Positions 34,840 through 46,540 of a stretch of DNA of 64,000 nt are shown here, piece by piece. Under the pieces are notes generated by a model, which worked only from the letters and a program-made list of their open reading frames with translations, was not told the origin of the DNA and did not search any database. The DNA is from Fagopyrum homotropicum (taxonomy: Eukaryota > Streptophyta > Magnoliopsida > Caryophyllales > Polygonaceae), in the NCBI GenBank assembly GCA_033239125.1, contig BSWB01000001.1, positions 114,322,916 to 114,386,915 on the forward strand, given 5' to 3'. Every line of letters starts with the position of its first letter. The first letter of the stretch is position 1. The translations under genes and the position numbers were made by a program.

Positions 34840-35000
34840 GAGACTTTTGACGAGATCATGACAATCCTTTGACGAAACCAAGACAAGACCATGGCAAGGT
34901 TTGACGAGACCAAGACGAGGTCATGACAAGGTCATGCATGAGATTGATAAGGACATGACGAGTTTTGACAAGGCCTTGACAAGCTGATGACAATCTCAGC
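34840..35000. repeat. TTGACAAGGTCATGACGAG word array in H
   Basis: About ten loose copies of 'TTGACGAGACCAAGACAAGGTCATGAC' in 160 bases. Solo LTR I has the same kind of array at 56480-56620 on the other strand, but with a shifted consensus (GTTGTCATGGTCTCGTCAAAAC). Confidence 0.8.
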
Positions 35001-36859
35001 CCACACTTCTTTCCATGTTTCAGCCCAACCCATCTATCCATGCTTTCCAAGCCTTACTTAAACTCAGGCCCGCTATTGCCCTCCGCCAGCCCAACAAGAA
35101 GAGCCCGTTGTAGCTACCTTAGGAGCTATCTCTTGCCTACGTGGAGCTGAGCTGGACTAGGGGTATGCTGAATGAAACAGATCCTGAAATCACGCTACAT
35201 TGTGACTCTCACCTTCCCATCTTCACGCCCATCAACCTTAATGAAACGGCAACCATAACTGCCTAATACAGCAGCTCTCACACGTCCACAATTGCAGCCC
35301 CAGATCTCGCCTCTTCTATACTGCGTATCTCCCTTCCTTCAACCATTCGGAACTCCTACCCAAGCCAGAACGAAACAAACGTACACACTAGCCTCCCCTG
35401 CACGCCATCTCCACCCAGACGAACACCAGGAAGGAGCACTCCGCTGCACGCCACCATCAACCAGACGCGCACCAGGAATGACAGCGTCTCACAAACAGTC
35501 GGGCATGATGCTTACGGCAAGTCATTTGGAGCGCCAAAGCATCAGACTGAGCGGAAGGGGGTTGTTTACCTGGAGCCGCACCAGACGTAATAGGAGCCTC
35601 GTGCTGAGACGTTGATCCGACCCTATAGTACAAGCTCTCCCACGTCGGTCGTCGTTGAAGACGCTAGGGCCAAGGTGAGTCCAACCTGAACCCTTCTCTC
35701 TCCATTCCTTCAGAAGGTTTCTGAATTGCTTTCATGGGTGCTCTAGTACACTGCAGAAGCCGAAGCTTCCTCGTTCACCCTAGCCGCCTTCAATGGACTT
35801 GAGTCGCAGCAGTGAAGGTCCCGGAGCTCCTTGTCGATCCTATCCATCCACCATACGGTACGCCTTGTTACCCGATTGTACTGTTGTGGTTTGCACGGGG
35901 AGGGGAGGGGTGTTTACAGTGTTTTTTTTTAACCCATGGACAGCAGGTTAGGTGAGGTTAATTTTGGTGTTTTGTCTGACAATAGGTTTCGAACTTAGGA
36001 TCTCCAAGATAGGATAATAATGGGAATACAAGCCAGGTGACTCGAACCTGAGACCTTCTAACTGCCTGGATAAAGGATAATATTCACTGTTGGTGAGTCT
36101 CGAAGCTCAGACCACTTGCACCCTTATTTTAAATTCCAGAATTTTGTGTTGAGCAGCCATCTTAATTAGGGCCAGATTTCGATACCTTAAACAAATCTTT
36201 CACCGTTCAATTTTTAGTATGGCATAGAAGGATATACATAGTTTAACATATCAGAAGTTGAGACCGATCCAACGGTCGGATCTGGATCTATAGGATCTCA
36301 AAGTAGGCTAGTTGGGATGTTTGTGAAAAGACTCAGTTTTTGGCTAAGTATAAGAGATTTTGTGTTGTGTAGCCAACTTGGGATTTTTGTGTAGGATTAA
36401 CTACTGATGCTTTCTGAGTTCTGTTTCTTCTAATGAGTAGAATGCATTGCATAGAGAGAATAGATATTTTATTTGGGATTTTTAGATTTTGGTACGAGTG
36501 TTTTAAGTGAGGTCAAACTGAGATCCTTAGTGAGTTTTCATAGAAGTTAAGAAGTTGGAAAATTTTCCAACTTAGCGGGATCTTTCTTGTGAGTATTAGA
36601 TGGTGTTCTTGGACATCATAGGAAGTTTTAGAAATATTCTAGGAATATTTCTAGGGTTTTGAGACCTAGGGGTAAAATAGTCTTTTTACCCTTATGAGGG
36701 TATTTCGGTAATTTTCTTATGATCCATTGAATGTCGTAGAAGTTGGAGACTTCTAGGAAAGTGAGATACATTATTAATTCACTTGCCTTGTATAACAGGC
36801 GGTTGCGTTTCTACGGTTACAGACCGAGTCGAGATAACGAGAATCGAGTTTCGATTCAG

Positions 36860-37309
36860 GTAAGTCCTTTGGACTTACTTAGCTAGCTGTCAGATATGAG
36901 TGTGAATGATGATAGTGGTGTTTGAATGATGTGTGTACTAGTGTATTTCATAGTAATCATCGACCGACTTACATATTTGGCCTAAGAGTAACGGGCGGTA
37001 GCATTCTGCTTAGTTAGCCCGAGGGCGCTGAGGGTTTCTTTCGGGACTAGTCCATACTTGGTTTGCGGGGACGCCACCGGCGGAGGTGTGCCAAACCATC
37101 ACCAGTTGGATAAGGAACGGAGGCGAGAATCTTAAGATTTCTCGTGCTACAACTTTTGAAACCGGATGAAGTGAATCACATAAGTTGTCAGATAATAACA
37201 GGATTGTGTGTTAGCATGTTGAGTGTTTATATTCTTCTTCTATGTGTTTGTGCTATTTATCTTTCTACTTATATTTGATTAGTTAGCTAACGGTTTATCC
37301 GTGTTGTAG
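36860..37309 (+). promoter_or_regulatory. Putative LTR-resident intron in H
   Basis: CAG|GTAAGTCC donor within an 8-bp-arm hairpin (GTAAGTCC-TTT-GGACTTAC). The acceptor-like end is GTGTTGTAG after TTAGCTAACGGTTTATCC. 450 bp, similar to the intervals in F, G and E. Confidence 0.45.
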
Positions 37310-37895
37310 ACTGTGTAGAGATAAACAATTGTAGAGAGATTCGGGACAGATGGTCAGCCGGGTCCACGTACTCATTAGATGGGGACGGGGGAGTCTTCCA
37401 TACGGCATGCATGTTATGTACCTATATATATGTTTGTAAGGTTGTCGCATGTGTACATTCATACCATAAACTTATTATGTTTTGAAAATTATTTTAAATA
37501 CATTTGTGCCTTGTTGTAAGATCCTAGTAAAGTTGTTGTTAAACCAAGGTCGGGACCCATTGTGAGGTCCTAACCAGTAGCTCCCCGAGTTTCAAAAACT
37601 TGGGGTGTTACATAACGAGAGAGTGAAGAAAGCACGGTGCCTTAATCAAGTCAATTGGTCCCATGTCGGAGTCGATTGAATAGAATGCCAACTAGGTTTC
37701 ACTTCACTTCATTTGGGCTTTAAGAGTACTACAAGTGATTGCATTAGATAATCCACCATCAATCGTAACGTAGAAACTTGTATGAGAATAACGATTCTAA
37801 ACCTGTCATATTGTCATGTACGTTCTTACGGGGATCCTTTGTTTCAAAATTCCCTCTAATTTGACTTACAAACCTACTATACTTTATTATTTTAA

Positions 37896-39538
37896 GGATT
37901 TTTCCTCTTGATGTCACCAAGGTTTGGACTTTTCTTCTTGGTATCAACTAAGCTTCAAAATTCCTCTTGGTGCCATCAAGCTTTCAATTGTTTCCTCTTT
38001 ATACTCATTCTTAATATATTACATTAAATTCATTAAAAAATAATTAAAAATTAGAAAAATAAATTAAAAATAGATTATGACTTCATTAAATTTAATTAAT
38101 AAATTTATAATAGAAATAGTTTATATATTTCTTTTTATTTTTTGAAATAAATATATATTTTTAGTTTTGAATTAAAATATTTTTTTACTTTTTAATTTCG
38201 ATTTAAATATATATAAAATTAAATAAAAATATTTTTTTGAAACTTTATTAAGAGTCTAGAAAATTAAAATATAATAATTTTTTTTATTTTGAATTTAAAT
38301 TTTATATAATTTAAATTAAATCGAAATTTTTTTAAAAAAAATTTATTTTAAGATGATGAAAAATTATATTATAAAAAATAATAAATTAACACAAAAAAAT
38401 AATATTGTTATTTTCTAATTAACATAAATTATAAAAAAATTAACTTACAAAAAAAATACTATATGTTTAGTTTTCTGGACTCTTAAAAAAAAATAAAAAA
38501 TATTATTTTTTAAATAAATATTATTAACATAAATTATATATATTTTTTAATCGGAAGTAAAAAGTAAAAAGATATTTTAATTCGAAAATAAAAAATAAAT
38601 ATATTTCAAAAAATAAAAAAATATATATAAAAACTATATTTATTATAAATTTATTAATTAAGGTCATAATCTATTTTAAATTTATTTTTTAATTTTTTTT
38701 ATAAATTTTTAATGAATTTTAATGTAATATATTAAGAATGAGTATAAAGAGAAAACAAATGAAACCTTGAAGGCACCGAGAGGAATTTTGAAACTTAGTG
38801 GATACTATATGTTTAGTTTTCTAGACTCTTAAAAAAAATAAAAAATATTATTTTTTAAATAAATATTATTAACATAAATTATATATATTTTTTAATCGGA
38901 AGTAAAAAGTAAAAAGATATTTTAATTCGAAAATAAAAAATAAATATATTTCAAAAAATAAAAAAATATATATAAAAACTATATTTATTATAAATTTATT
39001 AATTAAGGTCATAATCTATTTTAAATTTATTTTTTAAGTTTTTTTATAAATTTTTAATGAATTTTAATGTAATATATTAAGAATGAGTATAAAGAGAAAA
39101 CAAATGAAACCTTGAAGGCACCGAGAGGAATTTTGAAACTTAGTGGATACTATATGTTTAGTTTTCTAGACTCTTAAAAAAAAATAAAAAATATTATTTT
39201 TTAAATAAATATTATTAACATAAATTATATATATTTTTTAATCGGAAGTAAAAAGTAAAAAGATATTTTAATTCGAAAATAAAAAATAAATATATTTCAA
39301 AAAATAAAAAATATATATAAAAACTATATTTATTATAAATTTATTAATTAAGGTCATAATCTATTTTAAATTTATTTTTTAATTTTTTTTATAAATTTTT
39401 AATGAATTTTAATGTAATATATTAAGAATGAGTATAAAGAGAAAACAAATGAAACCTTGAAGGCACCTAGAGGAATTTTGAAATTTAGTGGATACCAATA
39501 GAAAAAGTTCAAACCTTGATGGCACCAAGAGAAAAATC
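37896..39538. mobile_element. Mutator-like foldback/MITE with triplicated arm, duplication ATTATTTTAA
   Basis: Long inverted arms: left GGATTTTTCCTCTTG..., continuing for over 300 bases; right ...CCAAGAGAAAAATC. A perfect 10-bp duplication ATTATTTTAA (37886-37895 and 39539-39548) is close to the 9-10 bp typical of Mutator-like elements. No transposase. The right arm is present three times in tandem. A diverged copy of the left arm is at about 31080-31380. Confidence 0.82.
38458..39493. repeat. Three tandem copies of a 345-bp AT-rich unit
   Basis: Units start at 38458, 38804 and 39149 (each with ACTATATGTTTAG) and are nearly identical. The unit is the inverted counterpart of 37900-38260, so it is the right arm of the surrounding foldback element amplified after or during insertion. 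Confidence 0.92.
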
Positions 39539-39603
39539 ATTATTTTAATTATCAAAACAACAATTCCCTTTTCATTTGTTTCATCTTAATTCTTGGTTAG
39601 TAC

Positions 39604-40670
39604 TAGGACTATTAACGGTTCTAGAACCGGTAACTTTTTGGTGGAACCGGGACCATTTAAGGTAAACGGTTCGGTTCCTTTTTTTTGGACGGAACCGTTT
39701 GGAACCGGACCGATCGGGAACCGTTTTTCCTGAACCGGAACCGGACCGTTTAAAAAATATTGGGAACCGTTTAGAACCGGTCCGGGATGAACTGTTTGGA
39801 ACCGGAACCGTACAGAACCGTTGGAACAGGAACCGGAACCATACAGAACCGTTTGGAACCGGAACCGTTTGGAAGCATTTGGTAAAAAAATACAAAAGAA
39901 TTAGCAAACTGAATAGGAGACCATGAAATCGATTGTTGTAGGTTTGGAACCGTTTGAAACCGATAGTTACAAGTTTAGAGCACTGTGATGGTTGTTGACT
40001 GACTCCTTTCAAACCAGCAAGCCATGAAATCGAACAACCAGGAACAAAAGTGGGACTTAAATTAGACAAATTGAATGCTCCTTCAGCCCCTTGCACAAAA
40101 GTGGCATCCAGACGGATGAGAACAATAGTCAGAAGAAGAAGATGAGATTAAGCTGAGAAGAAGAATCTCGTTGAAGAAGAAGATGAGATTAAACTAAATA
40201 GAAGAATAATATAAGGTTAGTGGATGCTTAATTATCAAACACCAAATCAGTGAATAGAAGTGAAGAAAAAAATAGAAGAATCGAAGATGCGAATAACCAG
40301 GCGGCGAAGAGGGGCGGCGAGGGTCGGCGAGGGTCGAGAGGCGGACAAGCGGTGAGGGGCAAAGAGGGGCGGCGAGATGCGAGCAGCTACCACTCCTACC
40401 AGCGACCAGCGACAGAAACAAGTGAAACCTAAGCTGCGTAAGCTGTGACTGAAAACCTAAGCGGCAGGGCTCCTCTCTCTTTTTTTCTAAAGCGGTTCGA
40501 AACGGTTTTTGATTTTAAAAAAATTTCGTACCGGTCCGGACCAAACCGTATGTAAACGATCCGGTTCCAAAATAATCAAAAACATATTATTTTAGGAAAC
40601 GAACCGAACCGCTAAATTCTGGTTCGGTTCCGACGGTTCCTAATGGAACCAAACCAAATTAACACCCCTA
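39604..40670. mobile_element. Non-autonomous hAT element (1067 bp), duplication GTTAGTAC
   Basis: Ends TAGGACTATTAAC...GTTAACACCCCTA-type, with a perfect 8-bp duplication GTTAGTAC (39596-39603 and 40671-40678). Both subterminal regions are packed with GGAACCGTTTGGAACCGGACCG-type words (39620-39880, 40490-40660), as expected for hAT transposase binding sites. The centre (39960-40450) has no recognisable transposase and includes a G+C-rich 'GGCGGCGAGG' stretch. The minus frame 40096-39581 mainly translates the words. Confidence 0.9.
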
Positions 40671-40691
40671 GTTAGTACAACTTGGTTGATA

Positions 40692-41085
40692 GCCTAATTA
40701 AGAATAGGGGCGCACATGTTAAGACCGGACCGGACCGCAAATTATAATATGGTCCTGGACCGTAATTGTAAAAATCCGGTCCGGTCCGATCCGTGATATT
40801 ATGGTCCGGTCCTGAACCGTATGTTTCGGTTCAGTCCGATCCGGACCGTTAATTTACACTTGTAAATATTTTTTAACATGAAGAGAATCCGGTCCGGACT
40901 GGATTTAATCCATACAAAAAATATATTATTTTACGTTTTTTATAAAATTAAAACGGTCCAGACCGGACCGTAATGGACCGGACCGTAACGGAGGTCCGGT
41001 CCATGGACCGTTTCCCACAAGCAGTTAAACGATCCAATCCGTGAGTTTACGGTCCAGTCCGGTTCAGACAGTTTGGAGAGCCTTA
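40692..41085. mobile_element. Second hAT-like repeat, ACCGGACCGG words
   Basis: Starts near TAGGGGCGCACATGTTAAGACCGG (40706 on) and is filled with GGTCCGGTCCGGACCGTAA words up to about 41065. AGCCTAATTAAG (about 40690) and AGCCTTAATTAA (about 41079) flank it but do not form a clean 8-bp duplication. Short and non-coding. Confidence 0.5.
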
Positions 41086-42087
41086 ATTAAAAATATGTTT
41101 AGTATATTAGATTTGTGGTTGTATTTAGTTGTGGTTTTGAAAGGAAAAAGATTACAAGAAAAAATCCTGAGAGGAACAAAATTGTTGGATTGTGGTTTTA
41201 AGAACTACAAAACCATAACACTAAAAATCCCAAAAATTCATACTAAACAAACGTATAACAAGTGATATTATAATCTAATCTAACAAAACCTCAAGACATA
41301 TACTTAACAGTCTAACCCCCTAACGCTTCTAATCTAACTCCATGAGTTCAACCTTCCACCCGATCTTTATGTTTTTTTTTTCTAAAATCGGATAAAATTG
41401 AAAAAACAAAAGGAAATCATTGAGTTAGAAATTTGATCAAGGGGGTTTTATTATTGTTGCAATAGTTATATTTGTTGTACTTACTTTGATCGGAATGGGT
41501 TTTGGCGGGTGGTCCATTTGTTGTGGGGTTCACCGTCAATAGAGAACGAGATGGGCAAATTTGACATTGAGCGCTCCATTAATAACTTGTTAGGGTGGCA
41601 TATATCATATATGGGTGATTGCATCTATACACATTAGCATAAAAAATACATCTATGAGAAAAGAAAATTCATTTTAATATCAAATTGAGTTATTTTATGA
41701 TCCGTTCGGTAGAGGGATGATCGGGATCAAAGTTAGATTATAGGGGATGATTAGAGATTTATCCAACGGTCATTAACTACTTTGAAGGGAAATTAAGAGA
41801 TGTGGGATGGAGGCTGGGTCATGGATAGAATTAAGGGATACAAGTATATAGTTAATTCTAGGGATGAATATCAATTCCGCTCTTATCCAATGAATATTTT
41901 AATTATCCGATCAAAAAAGCAAGAGAAATAAGATTATTGGTGGACAGGGTGCCTGATATATTCAAAATATCTAAAATTTTCGTATTTAACCCTTTTTTTT
42001 TTATAACCACCACCCAATCAATGCATTACGAAATCAAAACGTCATCCAACAAAATAGTGTCTAAACCGAAAGGAACAGAACTAGAGT
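41086..42087. other. AT-rich intergenic, nothing recognised
   Basis: No coding frame, tRNA or repeat structure that I can identify. Confidence 0.5.
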
Positions 42088-42580
42088 TTAAATAAAAGGT
42101 AGTCTCCCCAGTTTCACATATGCGAGATTATGAGCTGCGAAATTGCCCACCCTTCTGATATACGACCAACTAATGGCGACGAATGTTTCCGCCTTGTTTA
42201 GGATCAGTTGTATCAACATTCCAAGGGTACCTCTGTCCATCTTCCGCTTTCGGAGATTGTTGATCACCTCAAAACAATCGGACTCTATGATCACATGAGT
42301 CCACCCTTGTTCCGCCGCAATTCTGGTTGCCCAGTAAACTGCTTCCGCCTCTGCCACCGCCGGGGTTGAGTCAAGCAGGATGGATTTCGCCCCCAAGCAA
42401 ACAAACCGCACCATTTTCGTCCGTGTATTTAACCTTGAAATCATAGAACTAAAGCCACCAAGTCTATTTATTTCCGCATTTTGGCCCCGAAATGGAAGTC
42501 GGACACAAGTCACTCGATTCAACACTGGGCTGGAATCATTTCAGATTCAAGTTGACCTCGTGTTTGGCCTCCAGGTGCAT
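42088..42580 (-). pseudogene. RNase H-like (RVT_3-type) domain fragment
   Basis: The minus frame 42525-42088 reads LLDSTPAVAEAEAVYWATRIAAEQGWTHVIIESDCFEVINNLRKR and later ISWSYIRRVGNFAAHNLAYVKLG. These are the hallmarks of the plant RNase H-like domain of non-LTR retrotransposons and related single-domain genes: Glu in AEAEA, Asp in ESDC, His-Asp/Asn helix RRVGN.AAH.LA. The first strand bearing the first catalytic Asp is unclear; two stops lie at 42526-42545, upstream of which a WRPNTRS sequence could be its start. Probably a LINE tail or a dead gene. Confidence 0.65.
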
Positions 42581-42839
42581 AATACTGTATCTCCCTCTTC
42601 TTTCCATCTCCTAGCAATGACCTCTTCCCTATCCTTCCGCGTAACCCTCTTTCTCCGACTATCCCTTTTTCCCGGCGACGACCTTTCTTCCCTTTCTCGA
42701 TCCCTTTGTTCCTTTTGCCGACCCCTTTCTTTTGTCTTCAACAGCTTGCAACGGGATTCAATGGATGTTACTTCCGAGAACGCTGGTGTGACGGGAAATG
42801 ACAAAATGCACGAATTTTGTGAATTTTTTTAATTAATTT

Positions 42840-44144
42840 GTAAATCTGTGTTTAATTAGTGGATAAAATCGAAAAATGATGAAATTGTGTTTATTCATTT
42901 GAAGAAGTGTGGAATTATATTTAATTGTTTGATGATTGGTAAAATTGATTATCTTTATGAAATATATTGAATGGTTAAACTTTGAATAATTGTTCGATGA
43001 AATTAATTGTATGATAAAATCGAAAAAATTATGGAATCGTTTTTATTTGTCGGAGGAAATGCGGAATTGATTAAATTGTGTAATTGCGACGTTTGATACG
43101 AAGTTAGTTGAGAAATTGCAATGTTTGATATGAAATTGTTATATGAATTGTGGAATTGATAGAATTGTGAAACTGGGACGTTTGATATGAAATTGTTAGA
43201 TGAATTGTAAAGTTGGTTGAATTGTGGAGTTTGAATTAAGAAATAAATTGATATGTTTTTTTGAAAGATTGATTAAAATTTAATTATATTTGGGATAACC
43301 TTGTCAATATTTAGAAATGTAGACTAGTAGGAACGTTAATAGTAGACTTGTGATTGCACTTGGGCTTACAGTTAGCGTGAGCCTAAGTTGATTAGTATAA
43401 AGATGCAAGATGTGTCTTTATCAACATTGGATGAGCCTTCTCGAGTAATTAGTATAAAGATGCAAGATGTGTGCTACATGTGGAAAAAGACATTAAAATT
43501 ATAAGTTAACAACATTATTTGTTAATTAATAAAACACGGTTGCATCTAAACAAATTTATCCTAAAGCGATCCCGAACCTCCAAAAATCTTACCAATATTT
43601 GGGACATAGGACATTGGACATAGATTGATTGTAAATAGGACCGTAGTAAATCTACCACAACCATCTCTTTGTTTCCTCACCCACCTAGAAACAAATGTTG
43701 ATTCACACAAATCAACTGGATTTACGCCCATTATTTATGACAATTTATTACCGTCCAACAGCTCAACCATAAATGATTCCAGTTATGTACAACAAATTTT
43801 TTTTTTTTTTTTTAAATGATCGTAACGAAATTGATATACATCCCGGTCCAATAGAATTATACTAGGTAGGTTTTAGATATTCGATAAAAATCAAATATTT
43901 TTAAATAAAAATAATAATTTCTACTTAATGATCGGAATGGGTTTAGTTTCCCAACTTTCTCCCAACCCACATCTCTTCTGAGTACTGAAGCACTGTCCAA
44001 TATTTATTGCTCGGACGACCTCAGTCAACACTAAATACCTTATATGTACAAGCTAGCTTTTGTCATCGCTGTGCTCAAACTAAGCTCCTACAGTACACTA
44101 TCTTTATAGCAACCATCGTACGACCCTATTCAAAAAAAAACTCA
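42840..44144. other. AT-rich intergenic upstream of the KCS gene
   Basis: 42840-43260 repeats loose 'GATGAATTGTGGAATTGATTGAATTG' phrases. 43395-43419 and 43449-43473 are a direct duplication of 'TTAGTATAAAGATGCAAGATGTG'-like sequence. A T-run is at 43797-43814. The KCS promoter must lie in 43850-44140; AATATTTATTG (about 43999) is the nearest TATA-like string. Confidence 0.45.
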
Positions 44145-46034
44145 ATGTCTTCCCGGAATCCTCAACCAAACTCCGGCGACGGCGGCCATGCTCGGTGGCT
44201 ACCTGATTTCCGGCAGAGTGTCAAACTCAAATACGTAAAGCTAGGTTTTCATTACCTAATAAGGCACTTCCTCGTCCTTTGCTTCATCCCTCTCATGTCG
44301 TTTATCCTCATCCAAGCATCCCATATGCAATACGACGACGTTTACCGGCTTGGGCTCGAACTCAAGCACCACCTCATGACCATCATCATTTGCTCTGCAT
44401 TCATGGTATTCGGGTCGACTTTCTATTTCATGACCCGATCCAGATCCGTTTACCTCATCGACTACTCCTGCTACCACCCGCCATCCCATCTTAAGCTAAG
44501 TATCCAAGGAGCCGTAGAACGCGCGAGGTTGACTGGCAACTTTCACGAGTCGTGTATCGAGTTCCAAAGGAAGATTCTAGAAAGATCGGGTTTGGGTGAT
44601 GAGACAGTGCTTCCTGTAGCAATGCAAGCGATCCCCTACCAGCCAACGATGAAGAATTCCAGAGACGAAGCAGAGGAGGTCATATTTGGAGCACTTGATA
44701 ACTTGTTTGAAGCCACTGGAGTCAACCCCAAAGAGATAGGCGTGCTGGTGGTTAACTGCTCTTTGTTCAATCCCACGCCTTCTTTGTCCGCCATGGTCAT
44801 CAATAAGTATAAGCTGAGAGGGAACGTCAGAAGCTTTAACCTCGGCGGGATGGGCTGCTCTGCCGGTGTTATCGCCGTCGATCTTGCTAAGGACATGCTT
44901 CAGGTACCTCACTAGATTTGCACGTAAATATTACTCTTTCCCTTTCCCATTATTTGTCCACCTAGACTCAAATAAAAATTTCAAAATAATTGTTCATAAA
45001 AATTCATTTAATGTCAAAACTTTCTAAAAATAAAAATTATACATTTATGATTCTCCTAAATGAAACTTATATTTATTACATATATCTTTTGTTTCTTATA
45101 TAATTTTTCTTAACAGGTGGGTGGGAAGATTAATAATTTTTTGTATTTCCTTTTTAGTTTTTATTAGAATGTTCCTAAAATTATAGATGAACAAATATTG
45201 TATTGTGAACGGGGTTAGTAGTTTGTTTAGGTAAATTCTGAGATTTACAAATAAATGCGCATAATGATTCAGGTGCATCGGAGCACCTACGCGGTGGTGG
45301 TGAGCACGGAGATCTTGAGTCTAAACGGATACACCGGAAATCGGAAGCCAATGCTTGTGACAAACTGCCTATTCCGGATGGGAGGAGCGGCGGTGCTCCT
45401 CTCAAACCATAGCTCCGATCGAAGGCGTGCAAAATACAAGCTAGCCCACGTGGTCCGCATCCACAGCGGAGCGGACGACAAGGCATTCCGATGCGTGTTC
45501 CAAGAACAAGACGAGACAGGGAAGACCGGAGTTTCTCTCTCAAAGGATCTCATGGTAGTAGCAGGTGAATCCTTGAAGGCAAATATTACAACTTTAGGTC
45601 CATTAGTGTTACCAATTAGTGAGCAGTTATTGTTCTTCGTAACCCTCGTCGCTAGAAAGTTCTTTAACCAGAAGATAAAGCCATACATACCGGATTTCAA
45701 GCTGGCGTTCGAGCATTTCTGCATCCATGCCGGCGGGAGGGCTGTGATCGACGAGCTGGAGAAGAACCTGCAGCTGTCCGCGGAGCATGTGGAGGCTTCG
45801 AGGATGGCGCTCCATAGGTTTGGGAACACGTCGTCGAGTTCTATATGGTACGAGCTAGCGTACATTGAGGCTAAGGGGAGGGTGCGGAAGGGGGACCGCG
45901 TGTGGCAGATCGCGTTTGGGAGTGGCTTCAAGTGTAACAGCGCCGTTTGGGTCGCTCTGCGTAATGTCAAGGCTTCGCCTAAGAGTCCATGGTTGGATTG
46001 CATTCATAGGTATCCTGTTGATATGCCCAATTGA
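44145..46034 (+). CDS. KCS: 3-ketoacyl-CoA synthase, two exons (44145-44903, 45273-46034)
   Basis: Condensing enzyme of endoplasmic-reticulum fatty-acid elongation: joins malonyl-CoA to a long-chain acyl-CoA to make very-long-chain 3-ketoacyl-CoA for waxes, cutin/suberin precursors and sphingolipids. Exon 1 ends CAG|GT and exon 2 begins after ATTCAG, giving a 369-bp phase-0 intron just after the active-site block and a 506-residue protein, normal for the family. Two membrane segments lie at about residues 39-58 and 77-97. The catalytic triad is visible: Cys238 in GGMGCSAG, His405 in FCIHAGGRA, Asn438 in RFGNTSSSS; spacings of 167 and 33 residues match known KCSs. The motif NCSLFNPTPSLSAM is present. 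An in-frame Met at 44007 would add 46 poorly conserved residues; Met 44145 is preferred. The intron position and sequence resemble the CER6/KCS5-6 group, but the subfamily is not certain. No breaks seen: apparently functional. Confidence 0.95.
44904..45272 (+). other. Intron of the KCS gene
   Basis: 369 bp, AT-rich, GTACCT donor and ATGATTCAG acceptor. Reading exon 1 through the donor gives only three more codons before a stop, which confirms the splice. Codons on either side (MLQ / VHRSTYAVVVSTE) join as in the family. Confidence 0.9.
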
Positions 46035-46540
46035 TTTGCTGCGCTGGGGATATACATCGTTGTGTTGAAGGATGCTTATAAGTATTCATTAAGTCTAATG
46101 CTTTTGGTAGTAACCACTGGTTACGGTCTACGTTGGGTCTCATGTACGTGTAGTTTAATCCAAATGAGACTTGTAATTCATTTGGTCAACTACACAAGTT
46201 ACCACACCATCTACAATCGTAATATTTAAAGTTTTTTTTTAACTTTTATATAATTAAAAATTAAAATAAATAAAATCAGTATTTTACATTTTCTTACAGA
46301 TAATATGAGTTTCTTTTTGTAGAAATTTAAGGTTCTATATTTACTCGTAGATTATTTGTATTTTATTTAGTTTATAAACCTTAAGCTTAAATTTTTGTAC
46401 GTGTTTATTTGGAGATTGGCTTATTTCTCTACGAGTTTATTTGAAATTATAAACTACTCAAAAACGATTAGTAATAAAAATATGTATAGTGGCTCAAACA
46501 AAATAACAAACAATTATTAATAAAAATAGAAAGAATTTGG
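46035..46540. other. KCS 3' flank and AT-rich spacer
   Basis: 3' untranslated region followed by AT-rich DNA. 46395-46470 is a half copy of the MITE at 49823-50197 ('TTTATTTGGAGATTGGCTTATTTCTCTACGAG'). 46468-46530 resembles 48719-48781 in direct orientation, on the other side of the foldback element. Confidence 0.5.

Larger units (their letters stand above)
34672..37612 (+). mobile_element. Solo LTR H (2941 bp), target duplication TAACG
   Basis: Starts TGTAATATCC and ends GGTGTTACA, flanked by TAACG (34667-34671 and 37613-37617). No internal domain. Its 3' part shares blocks with LTRs F, G and E: GTAAGTCCTTTGGACTTAC (36860-36878), TTAGCTAACGG (37283 on), GGTCAGCCGGG (37351 on), CCTTGTTGTAAGATCC (37507 on). 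It is a relative of solo LTR I (54041-56822, opposite strand). Confidence 0.92.

Noticed and set aside
39581..40096. Minus-strand 171-residue frame in the hAT element
   Set aside because: Half of it is translated subterminal repeats (GSGSGKTVPDRSGSKRF); no BED zinc finger or hAT dimerisation motif.
42547..42804. Lys/Arg/Glu-rich minus frame upstream of the RNase H-like piece
   Set aside because: Low complexity, no recognised domain, and separated from the RNase H-like frame by stops.
44256..46003. Long antisense frames over the KCS gene
   Set aside because: Shadows of a conserved G+C-richer coding region; they follow exon limits and have no independent motif.
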